Positions 32,293-46,082 of a stretch of DNA of 64,000 bases are shown here, in pieces. The stretch comes from Dryas octopetala (lineage: Eukaryota; Streptophyta; Magnoliopsida; Rosales; Rosaceae), in assembly GCA_963921425.1 (NCBI GenBank), contig OY992832.1, positions 7,192,001 through 7,256,000 on the forward strand, in the 5' to 3' direction. Made by a program: the position numbers and the translations under genes. The notes under the pieces are model-generated. The model ran no database searches. It had not been told where the DNA came from and worked only from the letters and a program-made list of their open reading frames with translations. The stretch's first letter is position 1. Each line of letters starts with the position of its first letter.

Positions 32293-35200
32293 AAGCCGAG
32301 GCTTTGATTTCAGGTGCAACAGATTGATTTTTGCCGAAGCGATGGCAACAACAGCATTGTATCGGTTGATTTTGGAAAGACGTTCAGGGAGCAAGTGCTT
32401 TGATGGTTCACTCTCTGTAAGATCCCTCAACTTGAAGTCTCTCGTTTATGACTAGTTATGATTTAAAACATTATTCCTATCAATAACTGATGTTTTACCC
32501 AAATGCGTGTTCGGTTTTGACTTGGATGCTTGTAATAATTGAAACTATTAATTACTGGAGTATTAGAACTAATTTGTGTATCTACTGCTGATTATTTTGA
32601 CTCATGAACATGTTGATGCAGTTCTTGGTCTGGATGATATACGTGCAGTTCAACTATTTATTGCGCAAATGACATTGATTTTACTCCCTTCTACGTACCT
32701 ACCTAATTTTGCAATGGAGAGGTACTATATTTTGGGTGAACTTGGATACTCTTTTTTGTTCAACTGTTTAGTCCAAACATTCTGTTTGCTTTTTTCATTT
32801 ATCTGGATATAATTAATGCAAGAATTGTGGCCATATGATTCTTTGATGTGCTCTGGGTATCTTGCTGCTCATCAATGCAGATAAAAGGTTGAGAGTGATT
32901 GGAAATTGTAGGTTCAAAGTAATATACTGAATTTCCACTTGGGGTCTTGAGATACAATGTCATTATGATTTTTCAACTTATTGGAGCAAGAGAATTAGTT
33001 CATTTTCATCTATATACTCTGTTTATTAAGAGATCGGAGAAGTTCTTTTTGCACAAATGAGTTTTCCATTTTTCCCCCCTTTATCTTGATGCAGGTATGC
33101 AAAGGAATGAAGCTTGCGGGGTTGAAAGTGCAGCATTGGGCAGAGTAAACTGTGTTTCTGGAACAAGGCTATGGAAATCTAAGTTAATACTTATGGTTGC
33201 TTCAACAAACTTTTTATAACACATTTTATATTGGTAGCTGAATAATTTGGTCATCGATCTTATTTTCAGGATCTTGCACTTGTAGGATTTGCTAAGGATA
33301 TAAAGAGACCAGAAATGGGAATATGGGATGCTATCGTCAAGGTAAAGAGGTATAAAAAAGAAAGGCGAGCGATTCCACATACTGGTATCCCCCTCCCTCT
33401 CTAAATTGGTTATTTTGATGACTCAATTATGGTTGCCTCGGTATATGTTGTCTCAATTTGTGGTTGCCTCGGTTGCTTTGTTGCCTCGGTGTATTGTTGC
33501 CTTAGTATTTGTTGCCTTGGTGTATTGTTGCCTCAGTATTTGTTGCCTCGGTATATGTTGCCTCAATTTGAGGTTGCCTGATTAATTTGATATATCGTAT
33601 GGTTGCCTCAATCTTGGTTTCTGTTGCTTGAATTCATAGATGCCTCGATTCTTTTGATGCCTTAATCATGGTTGCCTTGGTTAGTATGATGCCTCAATCA
33701 TGGTTGCCTCAATATATTGTCAAAGTTGCTCATAAATAGTTGGATTATATAGGACATTTCATGTACACCTAGGAACAAAGAGGGTTTCTTTAATAATGTT
33801 TCCAAGTTTGTTTAATACTTGAAAGCTTGTAATTACCACGAGTATCATAACTAATTTTTGTATTAACTGCAGATTATTTTGACTCATGAACATGCTGATG
33901 CAGTTCTTGGTCTGGATGATGTACGTGCTGTTCAACCATTTAGTCCCACAAATGACATGAATCCTACTGCCATCTACCTAACTCATTTTGCAATGGAGAG
34001 GTACTTTATTTGACCTGGTTTATTACATTAATACATGGGTGTATGATTTCTGAATATATTTCGTTTAAAGATTAGAGATGTTTGTTAACGAGTCATTAAA
34101 AGATTTTACAGTACAAAAAACAAACTTCATGACATGAATGGATATATTACCATTCAAGCATTTGAATGGATATATGCTTGCAATTCATGTAATACCCTGG
34201 TTGCTTGACTTCCTTTAGTGTTATGCCTTCATTAGTAGAATCAGATGCTTTCCGCCATGCTGTCAGATGTCCTGCCTAAAGAACCATAATAGATCATTCA
34301 TGGCAAAATGAGTCTTAGTCTGCTCACATGAACGCACCGACTTAAAACTTAGGATTCTCCTTGATCCTTTGTTTTTTTAATAACTTATTTACTTAGCTAT
34401 ACATGCAACTCAGTACATCTGAGTTAATATTTGAGCAAGATCAATACAGTTTTATGTCTTGCAACCAAAATGAAGTTGATGAACACATCATAATATGTAG
34501 ATTGTGGATTCGACTGCTGAGAAAACTTTTGTGGATAAAACTACTCTGGGCTTTTTATTAGAAGTTTTTTCATTCAATTTTTACATGCAAATTGCAATCC
34601 AACTTATTGCTTTTGCTATACCTTTGAATAGCATTGCAGTGAAGTTTCCTTACTTGGTTCAGAAAAAGCTTAAGGAAGGCCAAGAAGTGAGACGAGTAGC
34701 AGAACTTGACGGGAGGATAATTGAGGAGAATTGTGAAACACCGTTTGTTGCATTGGGCCTACAATTTGTTCCTTTGCCAGTTACTCTCGCCAAATCTCTT
34801 TTGCTCATGACATAAATATATTACTCCTTGTTTATCTTCTAGGTTTTTACTGCTTATTGCTCAAATGTAGGTGATGCATGGGGAAGATTATGTCTGTTTG
34901 GGTTATCTATTTGCTCATGACATAAATATAGCTTATATATCTGACGTTTCACGCTTTCCTGCAAGCACAGAGTATGGTGAGTGGTCATTGGTTCCTTGTG
35001 CTTTATGGATAGTCCTTATACTTTTAGTGCATATTGTGAATCTTCACACTGTTGAAGATTAATCTTTGTATGATATTTATTTTTGCTTCATAGAGTATTG
35101 TTTTCTGTATAAATTTTGTTAGTTACAGAAATCTCTAGGTTGAAAAATTCTCCAATTGATGGGTCTAAATCTTGATTAAGGGAACCTAAACTCCATTTGA

Positions 35201-36888
35201 GTATTTGAAGATAAGGTTTTTTTACTTTTGTGCTCTTACATTCACCAACAAAGCAGTGACCCCTTTACACAGAAGAATGTGAATACCCGGACAATTTAGT
35301 TTATACATTTGTCAATAAGTTTGGATTAACTTATGCAGCGATAAGGACGGCAGATCTACCACCTTATGGAAGATTTGAGCTGTATTTTGATCTGGCAGTT
35401 CTTATCTTAAAGCTTCTCATTCAGTTTCTTTTTTTTGGGGGGGGAGAGGGGGGGGGTTGTTGCTATACACAAATTTTTTTATTAAGTGTATCAGTGTCTT
35501 GACTACAGGGATTGTTCTTATGGAACAGCATTTCGTAGAAACTCTCACCCTATAGTAGGGAGGGTTGTTAAATGTATGTTCCATTTCTATTTTTATTTGG
35601 TCAGTGGACTGTATCCTCTTGTTGGCATAACCATGCGGTAAGAGGCTCTCGATTGTGAACTGCTTGCCTTGAGGCATAGATACACTATAAGGAATTTGTT
35701 TATAAATAATGCTTACTAATGCTATCTGTCAAAATCTGAAGGGTATCAGTCTTTATATTCAGTGAGGAAGGTGATCATGTGAAAGTTGACATAACCCAGG
35801 ATGTCTCCTCATGTGAAAAACTCCCCTTTTGGATTCACCATTTTCTTGTGCTTATTTACTGCTATAAATCCTTATGTTCTTTGTCAATTACAAAGTATTT
35901 TTTTTGTGTGAAAAATTACAAAAATAAAAAATAAACACAAACGAGAATTTATATCTTGGCTTAATTTTGGAGTTATTTCAAAAGATGGAGCTGGACAGTT
36001 GGATCTTATTATCTTGGACACACTATATAAGGTCAGTAGAAATCTGTTCCAATATGTGCAGTATGTGTTGTTTGATGAACCATTAATACTCTAAATTGCA
36101 TTCTCATTTAAAATGGGGATGCTGCCATTTCATCCCCCTCTTGATGCTTTTTTATGTAATTTCATACCAGAATGAAATTGTTAAGTAAATATTTTTAAAA
36201 GGTGGGGTGGGATGAATAGTTTGAGGGTGGCAAATAGCACTATGATGTCCATGGTATATTTATACATCTATCTGCATTGATATCTATTAACGAAAAATGT
36301 GATTATTCTGCCAACTCGCGTTCGTCCTTTTCTTTCTGGAGCTTTGCTCATCATGCATTTCCTTATATTTTTTCCAGGTATTCAGATAGTTCATAATCTG
36401 CTTTGCCTTTTGTTTCATTGCAGAATGGATCCCATAATACTCACTTATGTACTAAAAGAATATCTGCATTTCTTACAGCCAAATGATTTTTGTGTCATTA
36501 CTAGAATTGTTGCAGACTCTTGAAGCTGTGAAGAGGATTTGTCCTAAACGAGCCCTGTTAATGGGAATGACTCATGAGTTTGATCACCACAAGGACAATA
36601 AGTTTCTTATGGAATGGTCTAGAAGGTAAGAATTATGATCACTTTCCTTTACCCAATTGGATGACAGTCCCAGTGGTTATGTGGTATTGGCATTAATCAT
36701 CTAGATTTAGAGTTGAGACTAAATGGAATTATGGTACCATTATTTTGTAATACGCACACTTCTTATATACGCAAGAAATATCATGACATCAGAAACTCAC
36801 GTTTTCAGTTTTCTCTTTGTTTGCATATAGGGAAGGAATACCAGTGCAACTTGCGCATGATGGTTTAAGAATCCCAATAGACGTATGA
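32293..36888 (+). pseudogene. Decayed metallo-beta-lactamase-fold hydrolase gene (At1g30300-like)
   Basis: Pieces of a plant phosphoribosyl phosphodiesterase-like metallo-hydrolase lie in order. 32330-32440 reads SVDFGKTFREQVL then an in-frame TGA before WFT, and its 5' side is disrupted. 32591-32721 and 33873-34000 are two copies of the exon with the metal site LTHEH-(V/A)-DAVLGLDD; the first has a damaged acceptor and frame, the second is clean. Then come 34640-34775 (KFPYLVQKKL), 34871-34978 (VMHGEDYVCLG, YISDVSRFPA), about 35971-36030 (GQLDLIILDTLYK), about 36422-36455 (NGSHNTHLC), 36515-36627 (CPKRALLMGMTHEFDHHKD) and 36832-36888 (GIPVQLAHDGLRIPIDV, stop). The N-terminal GTGTSTGVP exon is absent. 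The 3' half is open and spliceable, but the 5' half is broken, so I call it a pseudogene. Its place between the PPR and remorin genes fits At1g30300. Confidence 0.75.
33427..33735. repeat. TTGCCTCGGTATA minisatellite
   Basis: More than fifteen diverged copies of a 13-18 bp unit such as gttgcctcggtatatg or gttgcctcaatt. It lies between the two copies of the duplicated hydrolase exon. Confidence 0.85.
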
Positions 36889-38862
36889 TAAGGTGTGCAG
36901 CATTCTTAGAACTTTTCCTTTTAATCTGCCAATTTGTGAATTTTAGCAATAACGCAAGTACATATTTGAAAATGCAAAGGTTACTGTGAACTTACTAAGT
37001 GGGATTCTAATTGAACAGCAATGAAGCCTTTGGAATTAGTGAATAAATAGATTCCTTTTGCATTTCTTATTATCTATTCAGATATCAATAGAGTTTGAAG
37101 AAAAATAAAAATGCTCATCTTTTCTGATGTTTTGTATGCAGGTTAATGTATTTGTGTATTAAGATGATACATATATATACAGTTTCCATCCCATGTTGAT
37201 GGAAGGAAGCAGTTGCATATTCTTGAAGTCCAGATTATTATTAATCATATAAACCACTGTCTGAAGAGGTAAAAACAATTTTACAAGGATTAGGGTAGCA
37301 TTTAGTTACCAAAACCAACCTTACTTTGAGGCAGACGGAATTTTATGCTCATGAAACTTGTATTATGGTGAGTATTTTTCAGCTGAAGAATCTTACATTT
37401 ATGAAAAGAGTGTATATTAATTTGGAGGCGAACTCAAAATTTTAAGCTACGCTAATGACAATAATGCTAGAGCAGGTGAAGATCTTGAAAACGCTTGCAT
37501 TATATAATTTATTTTTTCCCTTTTTCCACCTCAGATAAGTGTTCCATGAAATTCCATTTGTTTATTTATGTTTTGAACTCTTGATTTTCTATGAATTCAT
37601 GGACTTATTTTGTGATTATCCACCTCATAGTCTGTCTGTTTAAGGTTTCGAAGCTTGAGCCCAATGATGTCATTAACGAAGGACAGGCTCTACCTGACGA
37701 ATGCTTGTATTTGCACTCATCAATGTGGGTGCTTCGTTTATTATGAAATTATTATAAAATACATACATATATTTATGTGCGGGTGGGTGGTTTGATTAGG
37801 GACAAACTTTTATGTGATAATACAAGTTTAAGAAATAAGGAGTAGCTTTGATTAACCGTTATTGCATTGGCCATTGGTGATAGGCGTATCGGTAAAAGCC
37901 ACAGTAATAGGAGTGTGGGCTTCATTAGTTTCGAGGGCAACAGTTGGAAGCATGTCGCTCCTTTTTTTGATAAAGCTTCTGGAATCTGGACTGTAGACTT
38001 GGGCAATGGCATCCTCCCTTTTTCTTTCTTATTATTAATGGTGGTGGTTTCATCTTGATTATCTATCCATCTTCTAGTTGACCGGTCAAACCCATTGTTG
38101 GACTGTCAAATTCTCGAATTAACCAAATTTGTGGAAATAATTAATATGGGTTTCAAATTTCAATCTCATTTTTTGACTCTCTTTGAGGAAAGGACCAGCG
38201 GAGTTCTTGACTCCTCGCATCACTTATCTTGTTTGCCCAGCCATTCAAAGTGTGCCACTTCAACACATTGACCTTAAGTATCATTAATATAAAAAGTTAG
38301 TCTTGTTTTCATTAATATTAATTCTGTGACTGCGAGAGGAACCAAGAAATAGTGAGAACACCATTCAAGCTACCTCCATATACGTTGTTGATGCATACTT
38401 AGTATATTAATTATTATGATCGACTATTAATTGGACACGCAGCCAATGATGGTGGAGGTTCATATGTCCCATGTCTTTTTTATTATTATTATTTTTTCAT
38501 TTGAATTTGAAAAACAAAATGATCCCATATCTACTCATCTAGAAAGAGTCAAAGCATGCACAAGACCAACTACATGTTTGGTTGCTTGCTTGCTTCCAAG
38601 TCTTTTGTTTTTTATTATCTTTTATAGTCTCCCTTTCTCTCTTGTGAAAGATGCCAAAGAAGACCACGCAAATTGAAACGACTACTAATTGATCAAATTC
38701 ATACATATACATATTTTCCAAGCTTTCCAACCACCCCATAATTATTAAGACCACACTTTCTCCTCGAAGTTTCTGGTGCATGCACACAGCACACTTTCTT
38801 TTGCAGATTACAAGAAGAAAAAAAAAACACAGAGGAAAGGTAAAGATCGAAAAAATTAGAGG
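36889..38862. other. Spacer between hydrolase remnant and the next gene
   Basis: AT-rich. A more GC-rich patch at about 37860-38015 is open in several frames on both strands; I could not match it to a family. No gene is called. Confidence 0.45.
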
Positions 38863-40155
38863 ATGGCATGCTTTGTACCTTTCAACAACAGAAATTTGGA
38901 TATAAGCATCTTGGTGTTCAGGCCAACAGTGGTGCTCGTTGATGACCTTCTTAATGCACTCAAGCAATTCTCTTTGTGCACCGAGACTCTTGGTTGTGTA
39001 CAAAGTTCCATCTTGCAGAGCATCCATGGAAATATGGTACGTAGTGCATGACATAACATACAATTAATAATCATTTACTTTCTACTTTTTTTTAGTTTAA
39101 TTATTTTTTGATCGAAACCCTCATTAATTATTAAATTACTTGTTTAATTAACTAAATCCATCTCAATAATTCGATCTTATTTGGGTTGTTTTCCCCTTGA
39201 TCAGATCATATGGTTTGGAGCATGGCTGAAGAGATCTTCTGAAAACAAAGATTCTTTGACAACAAGCCTTGTAAGTCTAATCACTATTACTGATTTCACT
39301 CTTATATAGTCTTTCCTTAAAAAATAAAGATTAAGCTCCTTCCCTCAATCCCTTTTCGTTTTATCACAGATTTGCATATTTTCTTACACAATTATTTTAC
39401 TATCAGTACAATTATGTTAATTATTAATGTTCTCTTGTCAAACAGTCCAATTTGTCAAAAAAATCTGAGTCTTTGATCAGATGAAATCATGCGAAATCAT
39501 GCATATGTGCTACTAATCGATATTAACTTCTCCATATGTAATTTCTAACATCACATCCATCAATTCATTGGACTCTTTTCCCTCATGTTTCTCATAGCCA
39601 GTGATTCTCAATTTTCCAATGCAGCTCTCAATGCTAACAAACATATCAAGCATGGCCATCTTACTGGAACACACCTTCTTTGATGCATATGCTGGCGAAT
39701 CAATAGACGGGTCTTGTGCAGCCAAATTCTGCAGAGGTGACACAGTCTCAATGAGTGCAGCAGTCCTTAATGGTGGTCATGATATAAACAATGTGTCCTA
39801 TGCATGCCTGGCTCTCTTCAAGTCTGGTTTCCAAAGGATGGAAGGTGTGAGATCTGGGGTTTGCTTGAAATGCCAAACCAAGCCAAGAGTTGCTTCTCTT
39901 TATGTGTGGAAGTCTCTGCAATGTTGTTACTCATGGATTTTAAACTCGGACCAAAGAAAATCGATGCTGCCCTATCTTGAAAGCTTCTCTATTGACATCA
40001 AGTATGACATTTTTAGAGTGGTGTATGTCAGTGGGGACAATGAAGTCAAGTTTCAGTTCTTCTATCCTCCTCATCAAGTGTTGGATCAAGCAGCAGCTGG
40101 AGGAGAAAGTAAAGAAGAAGGGCAGCAGCTCAGGCAGACTACTTCCATTGTATGA
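38863..40155 (+). CDS. Conserved plant protein of unknown function (DUF7392-like)
   Basis: Three exons, 38863-39036, 39205-39270 and 39625-40155, all phase 0, giving 256 residues. It begins MACFVPFNNRNLDISILVF and contains SIHGNMIIWFGAWLKRSSEN, then MLTNISSMAILLEHTFFDAYAGES, a Cys-rich patch SGVCLKCQTKPRVASLYVW, and YDIFRVVYVSGDNEVKFQFF, with an acidic/Gln-rich tail. I recognise this as a small plant-specific family, probably the one labelled DUF7392; no biochemical role is known to me. There is no signal peptide or membrane segment. The CLKC pair could be a redox or metal site but that is a guess. Confidence 0.85.
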
Positions 40156-40225
40156 GTACTACTACTTAAATTATGATCAGTACTAGTTGCAATTGGGTCG
40201 CTGATATCATTTTTTTGTAAACCTA

Positions 40226-40251
40226 TATATATATATATATATATATATATC
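40226..40251. repeat. TA microsatellite
   Basis: About 13 TA units just downstream of the DUF7392-like gene. Confidence 0.9.
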
Positions 40252-43200
40252 TATATAAATGATATGATTTATGTGCATTGTGGTGTTTATATATGTGTTT
40301 GGTTTGAGAGCCTGATAGTTATTGTCACTCTCAATCAACCAGGATTTCAAAATGGGGTGGACTGCATTTGCTGGACTTCCAAATTAACTAATGGGGAGTA
40401 GGGATGGAGAGATAGGCTGAAATTGGAGAATAGTTTGAGCTGTGATTTACATATACATAGCAAAGTTTTGAAGAAAGAAAAAAATGGGTTAGGCTACAGC
40501 TCTTGTTCTAGTTCTGTCCCTGCCCTCAATCTCTAATCAAATTTGTTACCTGGTTTGGTTTTTTCCGTTTTATTATATTGTCCTTTTGTGGCTCTAGTCC
40601 ATTAAAGGACCTTAAACATTTCAAAACTGTGCACCATTTGCAGACAAATTAAGTGGGATGACAATTTGACAACAATGTATATGCAAATTGTTTAGGGGCC
40701 CAATGGAGTCCTACCAAGCCATGCACTAATTGGTTTGGGCCTGACATGCATATTGGATTCTTTTACAACTGATGGTCTCTCACAGTTGGATGGTCAAAAT
40801 TACAAGCTATTGGATGACTTCTCAATCACTTTACGACTACTCGATCTATTGAAGAAATTATATCCTAACAAATTGTCAAACTGTCCAAGGCAAATCGCCT
40901 TTATTAGGTATATATCCCTCGCTTTCTCTGTCTCTCTTCAAGAAGTTAATGGCCTGCAACAAACTACAAGGCCCACAAATGGTATCATAAACTTATAGAT
41001 CAACTTTTTATTTTATTTTATATGCCACTTCCAACTTTACGATCCTTAGAAGAGTTTGTAAACCATCAATGACTATAAAAAGAAGCTCAGCCAAGCTTAT
41101 CCTTGTGTTTGGAAAAAAGGGAATTAGAATAGATTAAAAGAAAGTACTTTACATCAAAACAAGCTATTGTAATTACTTTCAAAGATAGGAGAAAAGTAGC
41201 CAAATTGAGGGACCCATATCAGAAAGCCAAAAGGTCATTGTGCCTTTGGATTTAAATGGGTCAAAAGAAACAAACAAACTTAGTAATCTCTCCTGTAAAA
41301 GGGTCCAACACTCCCTCTAGCTTGCACTTTTTTCTATTTAATTTTTGGCACCGTAATACGTGCACATAATCTTGGTGCTGTTGTTTTCAGTGGACTCCCA
41401 TGTGGGTGCTGAAAAGCTAGCTACCGAGCTAGGTCCTTGCCCTGGTCTACAAGTTCTACAACAAAAAGTTGCAAATGTTTGAATCATGGGACTAAAGGAA
41501 TCTGGGGTACAATACAATATAAAATTTTTGAAGTCTTTACCTGTAGAATTTTGAAGTGTAATTCGTACCGTTCCATGAAGAATTTTGTACCATTTCTTGT
41601 GCTTGAAAACCTTTTGAGTGCATAGAAGAAACAGGTAATTAAGGTGATAGGGAATTGTCTTAGCCTTATGCCTCTTTGGGGTTTAATATGGCCAGTTTGT
41701 TGTCCATAAATTCAATAAGAATTTGTAGTAATATATGCAATCAAGCATCATTGCTTGCTATCACCAATGCCTTCTACAACTCTTCTCAAATATCGACACT
41801 CCATGCACTGATGCACCCTATGAGAGATTGATAGGCAATCAATTAGTATCAACCCTAGAAACTGTGGTAAAGTGAATTCTGACACAATCCAATCCAATCT
41901 TATCGAAATAAAAAAAAAACTGCCATAAAAAGAAACTTTAGTGATTAATTTACCAGGAAAAAAAAAAGAAGATATTTTGGTAGATCCGTAGATGTAGTCT
42001 TGTAGATGATAGATATGTCTAATCATGGAAACTAAAAGCACAGATAGATTTTAGAAAACACCTCTTGATCAATTACTTTTCAAAGGTGCAAAAATTATAA
42101 AAAAAAAAGAAAAAGGAAGAAAAAAAATCACATGATCGGGTGGTTTTTTCTTTAAGAAAAACGAGCACAACCTACGAAAAGCAACCCAAATTAATTAAAA
42201 CCTAAATGATATGAGAATAAGAAAAATGACAAAAATGGGAGCCGTATTGTCTTCTCTTGCCATGTGGAGAATGTGGTCAAAGAAATAGGCTAAGCCAACA
42301 ATACATTTAGTCAATTTTTTCATACATTTGGAAGTGCCAAGTGGTCACTTCTTCCACGGATGCATTGGACCAGTGGCAAGCAAAACACAGCATGTGATGA
42401 CTTATGAGTAGGGTTGTGACTTGTGAAGTTGTGAGTCACAATCCATGATCGACCATTTCTGCAATTTTGATACAAATTGCAAGTTCTGTATGAAGAATGT
42501 TTTTAGCTCAAATTCTTTTAGAAGATTATATATAATGAGTTGATGACTGCTACAACTGCAGGAGTAGGACCCCATGAATATATATATATAGGGGACCCCT
42601 TATTACTTTGCCTCCTAGGGCTTTGAGCACTTAAACTTTATTATTTAGTGGGATAAACATATTTTGTTGATAGAGGAGGTCATTGTGAGGGAGGGAATTA
42701 AGAATGTTGGGATTCAGCATTTATAGGCATTCAGAATAAAGAGTAAAACTTAAAGTAACAAATATATATATTTTATACCTCTATCTCTTTTATAACATAT
42801 TCTCTCAAGTATTTTTCATTAAGTGACATAACAATATAATATATGATAAAAAATATAAATAAATAAAATATATATACTGGTGATTAGTAATATTTTTTTT
42901 AGAATAGTCGGAGATAATCAAATTAATTTGAAAAAAGTTATTCTATGCCGATACTTTATTCCCACTCTTAATATAATAATCATTTCATTCCTCTGTTTTA
43001 TTTATAAAATTATTAGACTCTACATTCTATAATTCTATTTGTAAATTTATTTGACCAATCTTAAGTGTTTGTAGATGGGTGTGAGACTGTGGGATGAGTT
43101 ATGAGTGTGAGTATTTTGGTCATTTCATGTGCTAGTCACATTAGTTTGGACTGTCACGTCATCATACTATCAAATTAATAAAATTATGAATTTCTCTTGA

Positions 43201-43492
43201 ATAACAAACTAAAATAAATGACATAAATTTGGTTGTAACATATTAAACCATATGAATGAAATTGGCAATGACTTAAAATATAGGGATAATATTTTTTTTT
43301 TTTAAAATCTGGAAAGCACATATATTTCTCTGATAGAAATAGAAAGTTCAAACCAAAATGATTCAAATTTCATGAAATTTCAACACAAACAACATATGGT
43401 GGATTTGGTAATGACCCATTGAATTGGGAATAGGGGTTGAAAGCAAAGGGGTCATCACTCGTCACCTTGCAGGATAGGGTTATAGAATTCTG

Positions 43493-43524
43493 AACCCCTA
43501 ACCCTCTAACCTAACCCTAAACCC
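43493..43524. repeat. Telomere-like interstitial motif
   Basis: Four degenerate units of the plant telomere heptamer CCCTAAA type (aacccctaaccctctaacc, then taaccctaaaccc). It may be a telo-box-like site or a repair scar. Confidence 0.6.
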
Positions 43525-46082
43525 AATGACCCATCTGACTGACTGACTGTTCAATGCTCATTTCACTGTTTTTTTTTTTTGGGTCAGAAATGCTCATTCA
43601 CTCACATTCACATTAATAACGAGTCTGCATTGGTGCATGTGTTTACCAAAAGTATCTTTGACACTTTGACTGATGATCTCAGCCTCAGGCTGAGGCTCAG
43701 GAATGTACATAAATACATACTTATTATTACTTTATCATTCATTAGCATCCTCCAATCACAGCCCTTCAATTAATCGCCTATTCCTCTGCGATTAAAAAAC
43801 CCATTACGCTTTTTCCCTTGTTTGTTTATCACAATTATGCCGGAATTATCGGAACTAATTTGATTTCTACCCCATTAACCATTTCAAGCAAATTACTTTT
43901 TCAAACGAGTAGATTTTAAAATAAAATGGAAATGGCCCTTGAATATTTAATGGAAATTACCAATAATATTGACAGAAGTGTAAAGCCTTAATCAATTTCA
44001 TTACCTGATTGCAGCCATCTAATTGCAATTGTACTAATACATAAGCCCTGCTTTCATCATCATCAATATCCAAAAAATCAGTCATTGATATTAGGGCTAA
44101 TTATAAAAAAAAATTGATAAAAAAATTTACAATTAATGTACTTTTTTATAATTTTATTTTTATTATTATTGACTAAAATAAAAAATATAAATTACAATAA
44201 TATAATAAACATATATTATTATTCATATTTAGATTGTATTAGGTTTATATTTGACTGCTATGCAATAAAACGGCTTAGAATTTAGTTCTCGGATTTTGGA
44301 TTTTGTCTAAAATCTGAGACCTAACCTCTAAACTATAAGCTCTGAAACTTTAATTCTAAATCATAAACCTCATTTCTAAACTTTAAACCTCATTTATATA
44401 CCCTGCACTTTATTTTTATACCCTAAACTAAATTAAGGACAACGTTATAATTTTACGCTCATAAGTTATAAAAAAATAGATTGAAACATCAATATTTTTC
44501 AATGCACCAAAATACATGACATCATCAAGTAGATTGAGCTTAATAACTAAAATGAGTTGAGTTATTGACTAAAATATAATTTCTCAAAATATACCATTAA
44601 CTAATAAGAGATGTGAAATTGTGTATTGACATATTTGTAATACTGAAATTTTTTATTGACTTTTTTGTAATTTGTTATTGATATTATCAATAAAACAAAA
44701 CATTGCATATTAGTCCAGTAAGATTTTTTTGTTTCCCCAACATGGCAAGCTTTCCCTCTTTGCCTCTCTTGTTCATAAAATAATCATGAAGAAGCAGTGC
44801 TCACCTAATGCAAGCTCAAATGCTGTGCAATCTTGTCTTTTAATTAATAAGGCCCTCGGAACTCATAATTTTGCTGTCATAATGTTGCAGAGAAGGCTTT
44901 TTATTTTATTTTTATTTTCTAGAATTGTTAAGGGTCTGGTCTACTCAAACTCCTCTGCCTCCGAGTGCTCTTTGTAGTTGTCCCTTAGTTTCCTTTTTTA
45001 TTGGAAATTCAAGACCACCCACATTCTACAGAGCTCCTGGAAAAAATACAAGAAACTTACTCAAAATCCTGGTCCATTAACTTCATCATCACACACTCAT
45101 CTGACTTTCATATACTTAAAACACTTAATTTCACACACACACACACACTTTAAGATACTCTATACATGTATCTAAAATAAGTACATGAACCAATACTTAA
45201 ATCCTATTAAATTCTATATTAATTTAACAACATTGCTGAAAATCATCACTAACAATAGGGTAATTTTCTTTTTGTTACATTATGCAAAAACAATCATACA
45301 CACTAGTCTATCTTGACAGTATGACATAGAGCTAGCAAGCATTACCCATATCACCATATGGCCATATGTGACCTCTAAATTCAAGTCATCAACCTTGTTT
45401 AATTGGCAGCTTCTGGTTGGGTTCAATATTCCACTCAAATAGCAGTTGAAAATTTGAAATAGAGAAATTTGGAAAAGTGATTTCTGAATGTCTCAGCATT
45501 TAATATTATTTGGTTTATTTTTTGGGGGGAATTTAATATTATTTAGTTTGTTCAAAGTGGGATGGGTGGTGGGGGACCATTAAAAATTTAAAAGTAGACC
45601 AATCAGTCCAAATATCAAGGCTATCCCTCATCCTTAATGAAAGCTTGATTTTTTTTTTTGGCCATATGAAAGCTTGATTATGATAATTGATAAACTAAAG
45701 CAAAATTAAGGCCACAAATTAGCTGATTGGATTGACTGGCTACTTTTCTTTTTTTCACATATTGGTAATTTTATTTATAGAAAGTTTTTGTGATTAATTG
45801 ATCATGACCCATATGCTTACAACAGCTACTATGCAGAGAAAATTGAAATTCTACTTTCCATTATTGCACTGTTCACAACCCTCTCTGGCTTTCATCATTT
45901 CTCATAATTTCCTCTGTCTTCTTTGTTAAAAACAAAAAAAAAAAGAAAAGAGAAAATACTGAAATAGTATAAAAGAAAACCAAAAAAATCGGCAATTCCT
46001 CGTTTGCTCTGGTGGGAAGCCCGCCGATCACCATTTACAAGGTCGGCAGGGGATGGGAAGCTATTTGCTTCATGAAGATTTT

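Larger units (their letters stand above)
40156..46082. other. Gene-poor spacer before remorin
   Basis: About 6 kb of AT-rich DNA. It has a TA microsatellite (40226-40251) and a telomere-like patch (43493-43524). I found no gene, RNA gene or element with clear ends. Small open frames here have no family resemblance. Confidence 0.5.

Noticed and set aside
37773-38058. Possible gene fragment open on both strands
   Set aside because: No recognisable motif in any frame and no splice context; left as unexplained spacer.
44090-44710. Possible MITE in the spacer before remorin
   Set aside because: Very AT-rich with repeated taaacctcattt-type words, but no convincing inverted ends.
44729-44977. An 82-residue plus-strand frame
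   Set aside because: No family resemblance, no promoter or splice support, AT-rich surroundings.
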